Assembly: GCA_020650975.1 (NCBI GenBank)
Contig: JAIPMN010001035.1
Span: forward strand, 893 to 29,334
Length of the DNA: 28,442 nucleotides
From: Apostichopus californicus
Taxonomy: Eukaryota > Echinodermata > Holothuroidea > Aspidochirotida > Stichopodidae
Reading direction: 5' to 3'
In this document: positions 1-9,913 of the stretch, one piece after another
Layout: every line of letters begins with the position of its first letter
Numbering within the stretch: the stretch's first letter is position 1
Notes under the pieces: generated by a model
The model's input: the letters and a program-made list of their open reading frames with translations, nothing else
What the model was told of the DNA's origin: nothing
Database searches by the model: none
Program-made: the position numbers and the translations under genes

Positions 1-986
1 CCCCTCCCCCCCCCCCCCCATGATCGCCGCCCATGCCGGGACCCGTTTGGGGCTCGCTTGTAGAAAGTTCCCTACCTTCTAGAACAATGAATTACTAAGT
101 TTTAAATTCGAGACACTGTGAGCTTTCTACTTGATCCCGATGTGCCAGCCGTGGTATACCTGCTTTCCCTTCCTACTGTCGGCCCTTTCCCAGCATGATT
201 TCGCGACACAATCGCGGCCAAATTGACTAAACCGGAAACATTGCGTCATCGATTGCGGTTCAATTACACATTTTGTACGATATGGTACACATATTGTATA
301 TGGTCACACTGCGTTTTGACATTTAATTCCGTTGAATAATCGAGGGAAGGATCACGCAGCCTTACTCCATTAGCTGTTCCTGTGCATATCAGTGATACAT
401 CCTCACTAAGGAATTATAAGGACTACTATTAACTTTGTTAAAATGTGGACCAACCGAGTGCCATTTGTGAGAATTCCTTTGTTCTGAAGCTTTTATAGCT
501 GTGTCCTAACCTAACATCATCACACCTTATCGTTGTGTGTTTGTGTTACAACTATAACACAGTATATTCGTAAGGGTAGTCTACGTCCCTTATGTTAACA
601 ATAGATTGAACGTTAGGATACTATTTCATATATCTGTGCATGTGAAATTGTGTGGATAGGCCTAGTGCACGTACAGGGAGAGAAAGTGATATCTTCACAC
701 ATTCATTAAATGGAATAGGAAAAGTGTATGTTTAGCGCGCGCTCTCTCTCTCTCATAGTCATACATATTCGTATCCCCATTACCCGTCCATTTGCCCTTT
801 TGTACTAGCTTTGCAATCAACTTGAACTTAGCCTATTAATATTTAATCAATGACTTATTCTCTGAAGTAATGGTATTGGTAGGCTAGCACATATTTGCCA
901 CTTTTAGTCTCTTTCCATCTTTGGAACAATAGCACAGAGCACAGAGCTTAGCTTAGTTATTACTGTTGAGGAGTAAAACATACAAG
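1..986 (+). promoter_or_regulatory. 5' flank / probable 5' UTR and promoter region of the ABHD17-like gene
   Basis: No coding region is supported here. The window opens with a C-run (1-19), then a moderately GC-rich stretch. At 232-237 there is CCGGAA (ETS-type core), and at 240-248 ATTGCGTCA, whose complement TGACGCAAT looks like a hybrid C/EBP-ATF site. From 300 on the sequence is AT-rich, with a short CT repeat at 737-755. A TAG at 954-956 in the frame of the hydrolase closes that frame before its ATG at 987. I could not place a transcription start or a 5' noncoding exon. The motifs are seen; their use as a promoter is inference. Confidence 0.35.
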
Positions 987-1633
987 ATGAATGGTCTAAG
1001 CCTAAGTGAGCTTTGTTGCCTGTTCTGTTGTCCACCATGCCCATCAAGAATAGCAGCCAAGCTTGCCTTCCTTCCGCCAGAGCCAACGTATTCCATTCAG
1101 ACAGATGAAACCGGTGCTAGAGGAACCCTACGCCTAACAGACAGAGCAGAGTGGCAGTTTTCAGATAAAGAACTGGAGTCTATAGAAGTATTTTACACTC
1201 GCAGTAAGCGTGGCAATAGGATAGCCTGCATGTTTGTCCGTTGTGCCTCAAACCCTAAGTACACAATATTGTTTAGTCATGGAAATGCAGTCGATATAGG
1301 ACAAATGGCCAGTTTCTACATAGGACTCGGCTCACGAATCAACTGCAACATTTTCAGCTACGATTACTCAGGTTATGGAGCAAGCACAGGGAAGCCGTTG
1401 GAGAGAAATCTTTATGCAGATATCGATGCTGCTTGGCAAGCGTTACGAGCAAGGTATGGAATTAGTCCCGATTGTGTTATCCTGTATGGCCAGAGCATTG
1501 GCACTGTACCCACCGTCGATCTTGCCTCGCGATTTGAATGTGCTGCGGTCATCCTACATTCCCCTCTCATGTCAGGTATGAGAGTTGCCTTTCCTGACAC
1601 TCGCAGAACTTGGTGTTTTGACCCATTTCCAAG
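987..1633 (+). CDS. ABHD17: ABHD17-family alpha/beta hydrolase (protein depalmitoylase), coding exon 1 of 2
   Basis: This exon encodes residues 1-215 plus two bases of codon 216; it joins 18085-18313 to give 291 residues (human ABHD17 paralogs are about the same length). The start is the ATG at 987, with A at -3 and an upstream in-frame TAG at 954; the first residues [19 protein letters not shown] match the family N-terminus. Cys10, 11, 14, 15 and 18 form the cluster that in ABHD17 is palmitoylated and holds the enzyme on plasma and endosomal membranes. The alpha/beta hydrolase core follows: SHGN at 97-100 (oxyanion-hole region), [11 protein letters not shown] at about 123-133, and the nucleophile elbow GQSIG with Ser170. 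Family members are serine hydrolases that remove palmitate from N-Ras, PSD-95 and similar proteins. The exon ends AAG|GTAAGT at 1633/1634, phase 2. Antisense and out-of-frame ORFs over this exon are shadows. Confidence 0.97.
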
Positions 1634-3884
1634 GTAAGTCATTGTTTAAATTTTGCCCAACTATATAATGAGTACCTGGAAGGCTATACAGTATGACAAA
1701 CTGGTCGTACTATTTCAGCTGTGGAACTTTCCCAAAAATTTGGCTGATATCATTGTTAAGGTTATCATTGTGATAGGTCTCATAAGTTAATTTTCTAATA
1801 GAATTTTCTTAGTTGGTAGGGACTCAAGTTTCTGTATATGACTGTTGCACCTATAGAGCTGTAAGTTCCTGTGACCAGACAGCTCTGGATATGACCACTT
1901 TGACCAAGTCATGGAATATTTAGTGATAGCTAGATACCTCCATTCTGATGAAGAAAGCTAAGTATACATTGCTACAATCATGTGGTTCCTCCTAGTTAGA
2001 GATAATCACCTTCTTGGGAGATAAAAGAATGAAATGTCTGTATATATGCATCATGAATATTCATCACATAGTGCACCAGTTCAGGAAATTAATTAGCCAA
2101 GTTCACAGCTGAAGGTTCTTGATGTGTTTTGTTCTCCAATGATAGATCAAATTAGTATCTGCTGAAATATATTTTTTGTGGATTTGACATTGAGACAGAT
2201 ACAATATATATACCATGATTGAACAGTCTTGCAATTGTGAGAATGGTTAATAATATCACACATCAATTTCTCTGTGAGTTTGCTAGATATGTACTCTGTC
2301 AACTGAATTTTTTTTCAACAGGTTTATGTGGAACATCTTGTGTTTACCATCTCATTATTTAATTGAAAATAATACAACATAAGAGAAAAAAAATTGTGTC
2401 TTATCTGTCTTTGTCATTTTCAGTGTAAAAATGATCAAGTCTCTCAATTTTCTGTCTGCTCTAAACTTTCAACTCCAAATGCAATTTTAAAGCATATCTC
2501 TTACGATAACAGTTAATTGTGCCTGGTGGTGTATTCCAAACTCAATTATTTAGTATCGACTGAGGAAGATTCTTGCAAAAACCTTTCATTTGTGACAAAG
2601 TCTTGACCCCAAATTACATCGTCTTTGTTTTGTCATTCTGAGTATATCACAATTTGCAAGAGAGTGAAGTTAAAAACTTGAAAGCTTTTAAATATGAAAG
2701 AAGAGAGTTTGAAGAACATTCGCTTTAAAGACATCATAGTCCATCACCCAGTATTTTGCACGCTCATTAATATCTCAATTTACTTTGATTAAATTATTAA
2801 ATATAGCAACTCAACTCATTTCAGTGGGGCAGGGTTCACTACCAGTACCATATCAATATCAAAGTCATTTGTCTCAAATCTATTTTTATAACTTTACACT
2901 TGCGATTTGATTCTCTCAGAATATAAACTGAACCAATTGTTTGGAAGTGTATAAATTCTCAATCAAAACCTAAGTACTGTATTAAGCTCTACACACTGCA
3001 AGTGTTGCCAGATTTACTTGTCGTAGGAGAGTCATATATAATGGTCATAGTGGTTGAACTGGAGGGAAGAGAAAGTGGGTATTGTAGACTTGTAGTGAAC
3101 CGACCTGTACAGTAGCTAGTGGATCTTTGACGAGGCAGCGCTGAAAAGTTACTTAATAAATAAATTTATTTTGCCTCTCTATTACTGTCTTTCCTGTTTG
3201 CAGTCTAGTTGTAATGCTAGATGGGTAAAGTGTGTGAGGACCTGAGTGGACACAGATTGGTAATGTTGCATTACAGTTTGTAAATTAAAAGAGACTTTAT
3301 GCATGACATGCACAGGTATCATCCCAACGCTTAATTACATACTGTACAAGTGTACATGGTGTATTATTTGTCTCATGTCCTATATCATTTGTGGTGGGAT
3401 TGTATTTCAAAGTCACGATTTAGCCCATATACTGCATTGAGTACTGCTGAAGTCTGAATATTAGTCTACTCTATGCACCAAACAGGAACATAATAATACA
3501 ATGCAGTACCATTTTCATACATTTGCAAGTTCTGAGTCGTTTTGGAATATAGTAAGGTCAACTACTTGTTTGTACAGTAAAGTAAAGTTCATTTCATGCA
3601 CTGTTGCAGTTTAAGTATTTATTGTTACAGGTACAGGTATTAAAAGTCGAGGTGCTGTCTATTAAAAATGCCATATTTTATTGTATATATGTTCCTAATA
3701 TTTTAAGGTATTTCAACCAACAGTATGTATGGTATAGCGGTAATCTTCAACGTAACCGAGTTTTCAAGACTGTTTACATCCATGTCCCACTCATGAAATG
3801 GATCTGTGAGTCCATGTACAGTACAGACCTAGAATTGACAAGTTTTAGCCACTTGAATAGCTAAAACATGCAAACTATGCTTTA

Positions 3885-3945
3885 AAGATAGCTACATTAT
3901 TGGCTAAATTCAAATTCCCACTGGCAGCAAAATAACACTTGCTGA
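3885..3945. repeat. Short fragment of the 'ACTGGC' fold-back repeat family
   Basis: The stretch TTGGCTAAATTCAAATTCCC followed by ACTGGCAGCAAAA resembles the left arm of the fold-back repeat at 9046 (CTGGCTAAAATTAGATTCGC, then ACTGACATTTT). Only this arm is recognisable. The similarity was read by eye and is imperfect. Confidence 0.35.
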
Positions 3946-4107
3946 TTATATATAAACACTTAACAGTAATACAAGGCTTATGTTAGGTATGGAAATCACA
4001 TATTTTGTTTACTGAAGGAGTGAAGGTTGTTACCTTATGGTGTGTTTATTGGTACTTGCTGTAGGCAGGCAACTGAGGCAAGTAACCTATATACAGTAGA
4101 TGCAGTC

Positions 4108-4146
4108 AAGTGTGTCTGAGCGTGTATGGGTGTGTGTGTCTATGTG
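4108..4146. repeat. TG-rich simple repeat
   Basis: An impure run of TG dinucleotides (GTGTGTCTGAGCGTGTATGG, then GTGTGTGTGTC). On the minus strand it produces a threonine/histidine-rich open frame that is not a gene. Confidence 0.7.
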
Positions 4147-4160
4147 ACGCCCTACAGTAG

Positions 4161-4800
4161 CTTGTAAACACGATATCTCAAGATGGGTCACCTCTGCAGT
4201 TCTCATATTTGGCACGTGGCTACCCTGTAATTTGTACAAGAACCCTATTGTTTGGGTGGAGGACTGGAGGTCAGAGGGCATTGGGGTCAGCAGAGGGCAA
4301 AATATGAAAATCTCAAAAATGCTCCAGAACCTGAACAACGAAAGAGCTCATATGCATGTTACAATCACCTTATCTAGTGTAGAGATTTTACACAATTTCG
4401 TGTAGGTCAAAGGTCATCAAAGGTCAAACCCTTAAAACCTTGTAAGCACAATATCTGATGATCTAGGAAGCTTCAGGAGATCTCATATTTGATATATGGC
4501 TTCCTTATAATGAGTACAAAATCCTTAATGTTTTTGGTGGAGTTAAAAGGTTATTTAAGGTCAGCAGTTGTCAAAATGTGAAAACATATGTATCGCTCAA
4601 AGACCAAAATGTGTCATGGTTCATATGTGCATGGAACATAAACTCTTTATGATGGGCAAAATGTCTTCATAGTTTAATGCATGTCAAACGTCATGTGAAG
4701 TCAACAGAGATGAAAACCTGAATACATTGTAAACATGATACCTCACAAAGGGAATAATGACATTCATATTTTACACCAAGGTTATAAGGGTTTGACACAG
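4161..4800. repeat. Diverged tandem repeat, about 2.3 units of ~280 bp, rich in GGTCA
   Basis: The phrase CTTGTAAACACGATATCTC at 4161 recurs as CTTGTAAGCACAATATCTG at 4439 and ATTGTAAACATGATACCTC at 4726, so the period is 278-287 bp. Other phrases recur in the same order: TCTCATATTTGGCACGTGGC versus TCTCATATTTGATATATGGC; TTTGTACAAGAACCCTATTG versus GAGTACAAAATCCTTAATG; GGTCAGCAGAGGGCAAAATA versus GGTCAGCAGTTGTCAAAATG. Units have diverged heavily, so the array is old. No coding potential is evident. It lies inside the ABHD17 intron. Confidence 0.75.
4404..4426 (+). promoter_or_regulatory. Triple AGGTCA half-sites (DR1 plus DR4 spacing)
   Basis: Three exact AGGTCA hexamers start at 4404, 4411 and 4421, with spacers of 1 and 4 nt. 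DR1 is the classical arrangement for RXR/HNF4/COUP-type nuclear receptors and DR4 that for thyroid or liver-X-type receptors. The match to the consensus is seen; function is not shown, and the motif lies inside an old tandem repeat that is generally GGTCA-rich. Confidence 0.35.
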
Positions 4801-5713
4801 TGTTAAATGTTTTTGAAACCTTTTGGAAAGTCATCTTCATAATCTGTGCTGCACCTAATGTTGATCAGTGTTGGCAACTTTTATTACTTGGTAGTGGGGA
4901 AACAATGCATAGTTAAGGTCATTCAAAGTTTCCTTAAAAATGACTCAAACTTTCTTGTGACTTAGATACATCCTCAGATAATGAAAATATCATGTCAGTC
5001 TTGGTTTAATCACTCCAGTATGTGAGAAGGACACAGTGCATATGAAATCTAGAATTAATTGTACACATGCAACGGTGCAAACATCTACTGTACTACTCAT
5101 TTCCCTCTCACCATACCATACCACTGTACATAAACAGAACTTTGTTAGATGTCACTGCTAATTTCAGGGCACCAATAAGGTCAAAAGTTACTTACAAAGT
5201 ACCATTGAAAGGTGATTTCCTTCTGACCAATAAATTCAGGCCAGTAAGAGGAAGTCAGTTTTATCACTTTTTACCACTTGACCTTAACAACAGGTCAACT
5301 ATTATCTGATCATATATGGATGTAGTGACAGAAGTTGTCACAATATTTTTTTTGTACTGGTAGAAATGGGATGTCCATTCTGATTGCAGACTATTTCATG
5401 TGTTGGCCAGTTCTGACAAATTTGAAAAAAAATGCTATGATTATCAAGGGAGTAAACTGGTTGCTTAAATAGAGCAAGTTGGTCACTGATGCTTGTTGAC
5501 AGTTTTGTGTTTATAATCCTTCACTTTAAAGATGATTTGGGAGAATTTTTGAAGAGTTAGAACTTTCCCAAGTAGCAGTTCCCTGGCACTATAACATTCT
5601 GCAATATATACATAAAGAAATATACCAGAATAAGTAAACTATTTGAAAGCTTGTTCTGCATACTGTCAAGGCAAATAAACTACTGCAAGGGTCTTCACTC
5701 TGGTATTCTTAAT

Positions 5714-5820
5714 GTCTACTGACAGAAAAATGCAAGTGATTTTTTTTTCTACTGACAAATTATTGCAATATCCACTGGCATATCTAAAGACCAAATACAT
5801 AGCCTGAATTTGAGGCCTGC
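5714..5820. repeat. Interspersed repeat related to the copy at 9111-9231
   Basis: TCTACTGACAGAAAAATGCA here matches TCTACTGGTAGAAAAATACA at 9111, and both copies end in a TTTG(G)AGGCCTGC block (5811-5820 and 9220-9231) after similar intervening sequence with poly-T and ACTGG motifs. This supports a dispersed family of about 110-190 bp in the same orientation. There is no coding content. Confidence 0.55.
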
Positions 5821-6434
5821 AGTAGTCTGTCTCATATACATGTATTGTACTGTTGGTAGTTATAACCGAACTATAGCATAGCAATACGACCCTGGGCATG
5901 GTTATCTAGATATAACACAATAGCAGGGTAGGACTGTTTAGTAACAGACTTGTTTCCTTATCAATGTACATGGAAATACATATAACTAGTCAATAATTGT
6001 TCAACTTGTCATGTAGTCCCTGAGTGTCGTGATTGGTTCACTACTGTACGTGATTTTGCCATGTTCAAGATTTTTTCCCACTTCAGTTTCTCAAGGTTCT
6101 TGTATTATTACTGAACCTTTCTCTTCAGTACCCAGTGACATGTAGACTTGAAGAGAGTACTGTACATATTTCAACCATTTGTGCATGAGGGCCAAAACAG
6201 AACTGAACATTTTTTTAATTCACATTAAGGTTTTATAGAAAATTGTAAGAAGATCAATACCAACCCCAACAGTTAGACTTTAGAAGCCACCAAGTAAGTG
6301 TACAGTATGCAGTATGTATGTACTCTCAATGACGAAATGTAGTTGTTATTTTAACCCTTAAATGTCAGATGTCAGATGATTATATGTCAGACTTTGTCAG
6401 ATTGAACTGAGAACCTGTCAGAACCTTTTTCCCA

Positions 6435-6590
6435 TTCTTCCCCTCTTTCCCCCTCTTTCCCCTCTTTCCCCCTCTTTCCCCCTCTTTCCCCTCTTTTCCC
6501 CTCTTTCCTCCTTTCCCCTCTTTCCTCCTTTCCCCTCCTTTCCCCTCTGTCCCCCTCTTTCCTCATATTTTCCCCTCTTTTTCCCTCGCC
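6435..6590. repeat. Polypyrimidine minisatellite (CCCCTCTTT-type units)
   Basis: The + strand is uninterrupted pyrimidine from 6435 to 6548 (114 nt), then nearly so to about 6590. Units of 9-11 nt of the form CCCCTCTTTC repeat with small length changes. Long homopurine-homopyrimidine mirror-like tracts can form triplex (H-DNA). The minus strand reads as a Lys/Arg/Glu/Gly-rich frame (6418-6645), which is a by-product of the repeat. Confidence 0.9.
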
Positions 6591-7362
6591 AAGAAGAAAA
6601 GTTTACTCTATAAGTCTGAGTGAGAAACTGACCTACATGGGCCACTGTAGATTAAACAAGTTTTCTTTCCTTTTGTGACCCTGTACTGTATACTGTGTGC
6701 ACCATGTCCTACCTGACTCATGTACATACGTACATGTACACATTGAGAAAGTATTTCCTCCCAAGTGGTAAGTGATTAACATCTTCCCTACATTAATGTC
6801 TCACTATAACCATGCTAGTAGCACAAAGCTCTGTCTCATTTGTATAATACTACATGATGTGAGTACATGAGTAAATTGTCACTTATTGTATCAGCTATCC
6901 ACAACTAATTGATTATTGATTATTACTAAGCTTAATTATTAGGCTACCACTATAGATCTGTGCTAAATATAATGAACTGAGATAGAATGGCAAGTGCCCA
7001 CTTTTCTAATCTTACCTTTCATTTTCGGAACAATGATTTAAACAATACTAAACTGTAGGAAGAATGTTATCATTGACTATTGAGGCTTTCAGAGCGTCCC
7101 TTTTAATTAATCTAGTGTGACATGGAGTGTTTTAGTACTCACACTTTGCTCACTTACTCACATGCAATGTCCCTTATCGTCAGAAATGATCGAAAATTTC
7201 AAATCTGCATCTGTTTTACTAATGAAATCATGTTATGATCATTCGTAAATTTTATTTGCCAAAGTGTAATTATAATGATAACTTTGTATTAATTAAGTTT
7301 TCGAAACTGTTTCAATTTTAACGGGCAAATTTGGCATTTGGCATTTTACTTTATGTATACTG

Positions 7363-7388
7363 TATATATATATATATATATATATATA
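7363..7388. repeat. (TA)n microsatellite
   Basis: Thirteen consecutive TA dinucleotides. Confidence 0.9.
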
Positions 7389-7642
7389 CTGCATGCCCAA
7401 TTTTTCCTGGCTATGCTTGGTAACCTCAGTCAAACTGCAAACAGCAACAGAGTAGACAACTGCTGGTGCCCACTGACCATAAAAGTTATGTCGTTGCTAG
7501 AAAACAATGGTAAAAGTAGTAGGGTAATTAAACTCCCATATGATCGATCTACTGACATATAATCCTATATGTGTTTGTAATACAATATGTCCTCCTCTGT
7601 AGCTCTCCAAAGTGGCTAGATTTATATGCAATGTTACTGTAC

Positions 7643-7950
7643 ATAATAATAATAATAATAATAATAATAATAGTAATAATAATAATTTATTCTTATATAG
7701 CGCTTTACATCAAAGAATGATCTCAAAGCACTTCACAAAAACCGCATAAAATAATACAACTTAAAATTATTACAGCTAAAAAATAATACAGCCTAAATAT
7801 ATTGCATCCTAAAAATTACAAAAATTACAAAAATAAATCTCTTAACAATAACTATTAAAGCAATAAAATTCAGAAATTAAAGACGAAAGCAATACAATAT
7901 GACATGCTCATACAAATTTAAGTGTACTCTTGTGGCTTACTCTATGACCA
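7643..7950 (-). mobile_element. Retroelement-like interspersed repeat with (ATT)n tail
   Basis: An (AAT)n run (7643-7686, one interruption) is followed by TTTATTCTTATATAGCGCTT and CTCAAAGCACTTCACAAA. This pairing of an AAT run with an 'ATATAGCGCTTTACA…CTCAAAGCACTTCACA' block recurs in many marine invertebrate genomes. If the run is a 3' tail, the element lies on the minus strand. Its far edge near 7950 is a guess. No open reading frame is left, so it is a SINE-like or truncated copy. Confidence 0.45.
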
Positions 7951-8093
7951 AAACATGAGGGTAGCCAGATAAAATCAAAACATCTTGTAGTAAACACTTG
8001 TCCTTCAAATATAAAAGCCAGTATAATAAATTAAAACATGAGAACAACATTGAACTTTCCCCTTCGTGACCTTCAATAATATATCTCCACAGG

Positions 8094-8495
8094 ATGGCTT
8101 ATATCATGTGGACTGTGTGTTCACTTCAACGGTGAAAAATGGCCTCTTGAAAATTGTGCTTGTAAATATGGTTGATGTATTCGTTTTTTCCTTCGCAGAA
8201 TTCATGTATTTAACTGAAAGCACCATTCATGGTCACTCTCAGGTCCTTTGGCTCCTGTTCCTATCCTCTAGTCTCAGTCGAAGATAGAGATATTGAATTT
8301 TTGTTGTGTAATGGAGCTGACTACAGTATACATGTTCAAATGTGGCTTCTCTGCAAAGTGCCTCTCCAAGGAGAAAATGTTACATCGCTTGCAAACATGT
8401 TTTATAACGTGACAGTGGTTAAGGATGACAATTGGATTTACATCTCCGATAAATTTTGCGGACAGTTATACAGAATAAAACCGGCGTGTGGATGA
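8094..8495 (+). pseudogene. Possible terminal-exon relic or small unknown gene fragment
   Basis: This block is less AT-rich than its surroundings. Acceptor-like pyrimidine-AG sites precede it (TATCTCCACAG at 8093 and TTTTCCTTCGCAG at 8198). From 8229 it stays open for 88 codons, ending at TGA 8493, with a C-terminal stretch that reads like protein (NVTVVKDDNWIYISDKFCGQ, then LYRIKPACG). In-frame TAA at 8211 blocks extension upstream; an overlapping frame is open from 8066 to 8287. The pattern 'V.V.DD.IYI…G.LYR..P' faintly recalls one blade of a kelch-type propeller; this is inference only. An AATAAA lies at 8579. It may be a degraded retrocopy or a nested terminal exon, or chance. Confidence 0.25.
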
Positions 8496-8578
8496 TCAAA
8501 GCCGTCTTATGAATAGATGCTTTGTCGGGATCTTTTTTATGACTCATCTCTAGCCCCCCTATCATGGTCAAGTTTTCA

Positions 8579-8584
8579 ATAAAT
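8579..8584 (+). terminator. Possible polyadenylation signal AATAAA
   Basis: The hexamer lies 84 nt after the TGA of the possible exon relic and is followed by TTTGACAAACTTGTGAGCGC. It would matter only if that relic is transcribed. Confidence 0.2.
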
Positions 8585-8861
8585 TTGACAAACTTGTGAG
8601 CGCTAGATGTTACGAGAGCTTCGACAGTTTAATCACTGCAGATAGTGTTTCGTTACCCGTCACCGCTGTCTGACAATCCTTTAATTTGGCACCGTACTTG
8701 ATGAGAGAACATTTTGTTGTCATACAGTACACGTAGTTCAACAGTTGTCATGGCTAGTCACTGCAACTGTTGCTGAGCCTGTAAGATAAAACATCTGTGG
8801 GTTTTCTCAGGCGTTGGGTTTCATGTACAGTACAGTACAGGCCTTTCATTTCAATGAATTT

Positions 8862-9000
8862 TGTGTGTGATTGTCTTTAGAGTATGCGTGTATGCGTGCA
8901 TGTAGGTGCGTATGGGTATTGTATGTGTGTATGTATCTATTGGTGTATGCTTGTGTGTATACATGTGTGAATGTGTGTGTGTATGTGTGTATGTATTACA
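8862..9000. repeat. Impure (TG)n/(TATG)n microsatellite
   Basis: About 140 bp of GTGTGT and GTATG units with interruptions. The minus-strand Thr/His-rich open frame across it (8851-9039) is a repeat by-product. Confidence 0.85.
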
Positions 9001-9045
9001 GTCAGTAATTGTAGTCATATCACATATATGCCAGTGCATAGAAAG

Positions 9046-9210
9046 ATTTACTGGCTAAAATTAGATTCGCACTGACATTTTCCTTGAATTAATAACAAAA
9101 GCAACAATTTTCTACTGGTAGAAAAATACAAGTGCCTTCTACTGTACTAGCAAAGTGTTTTTTTTACTGGCAAAAAACCAGTGAAATCCAGTGGAATTTA
9201 GCCAGTAAAT
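9046..9210. mobile_element. Fold-back (inverted-repeat) interspersed element, 165 bp
   Basis: ATTTACTGGCTAAAATT at 9046 is the reverse complement, apart from one base, of AATTTAGCCAGTAAAT ending at 9210. Inside these arms further ACTGG/CCAGT motifs oppose each other. The element continues on its right into a TTTGGAGGCCTG block shared with the copy at 5714-5820. It carries no ORF, so it is a non-autonomous hairpin-like repeat; I cannot assign a transposase family. Confidence 0.55.
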
Positions 9211-9881
9211 AGCCCAACTTTGGAGGCCTGCTGTTACTGTCAACACAGAGTGCCTTAGATCTGAAGTTGCCCAGTACTTGCAGTCGAGAGGTACTATTCA
9301 GTCATGATTGACATTCACTATGTACAGTACTGTACCTCACAGCTCCCCAATATTGTACATGTAGCTATTTTCATGCACAGTATATGAAGTACTGTGGCAG
9401 AAGTTTCAATTGTGTACAGTACATACTGCTGGTGAATAGAACAAGGCTGATTCCCAATCTTGAAAATTTACAAATTTGCATGTGTACTGTAGGTACAGTA
9501 AGGGTATAAAACTATAAGTGGAAGTTGGAAGTGTTTGCAACATTACTTTTCTTACCATTAAAACATACCTACAGTAGATAGCAACAAACAATCAGTTAGA
9601 TAAATATTAATTTAAGTAACTTGATGTAATCTGTTGAGGAGTGTAATATGGCTTTATCAGATGAAAAGTTAGTTCGCTGCTTGGCTTGCTTACCAATATC
9701 AGCACTGTTGCTGTAGAGTGCCTAGAGTGAAGTCACAATTTGTGTAGAATGAAATCAACTACTTTTTTAAAGTTTTGTTTAGTTATGAGAAAGCTTAAAA
9801 GATCAAAATAAAATTTAAAAAATTTTAGCAAACTGCTTATCCACTAGAGAGCCTGTGTAATAGAATGTGTAAAAGTAAGTT

Positions 9882-9913
9882 GGCCTGACGTTTCGATCCT
9901 AGCAGGATCTTCT
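9882..9913 (-). mobile_element. Penelope-like-element-type fragment (GATCC…GGATC-GAAACGTC motif)
   Basis: Read on the minus strand, the sequence is GAAGATCCTGCTAGGATC followed by GAAACGTCAGGCC. A GATCC/GGATC stem followed by GAAAC and GTC recurs in animal repeats that I associate with Penelope-like retroelements, whose ends carry hammerhead-ribozyme motifs. The usual CTGATGA-like box before the stem is degenerate here (AATAGAAG), and stem III would be too short, so no active ribozyme is claimed. Only this short piece is recognisable. Confidence 0.35.

Noticed and set aside
966..986. Upstream TTG start extending the hydrolase by seven residues
   Set aside because: Eukaryotic initiation at TTG is unlikely; the ATG at 987 has A at -3 and gives the conserved family N-terminus.
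1412..1642. Open frame opposite ABHD17 exon 1
   Set aside because: Shadow of the coding exon with no recognisable protein.
6418..6645. Lys/Arg/Glu/Gly-rich minus-strand frame
   Set aside because: Direct translation of the purine-rich strand of a minisatellite.
6718..6742. TGTACATACGTACATGTACA as a palindrome
   Set aside because: The halves do not match perfectly as an inverted repeat and the sequence is simple GTAC/ATGT alternation.
8851..9039. Thr/His-rich minus-strand frame
   Set aside because: Translation of a (CA)n-type microsatellite.
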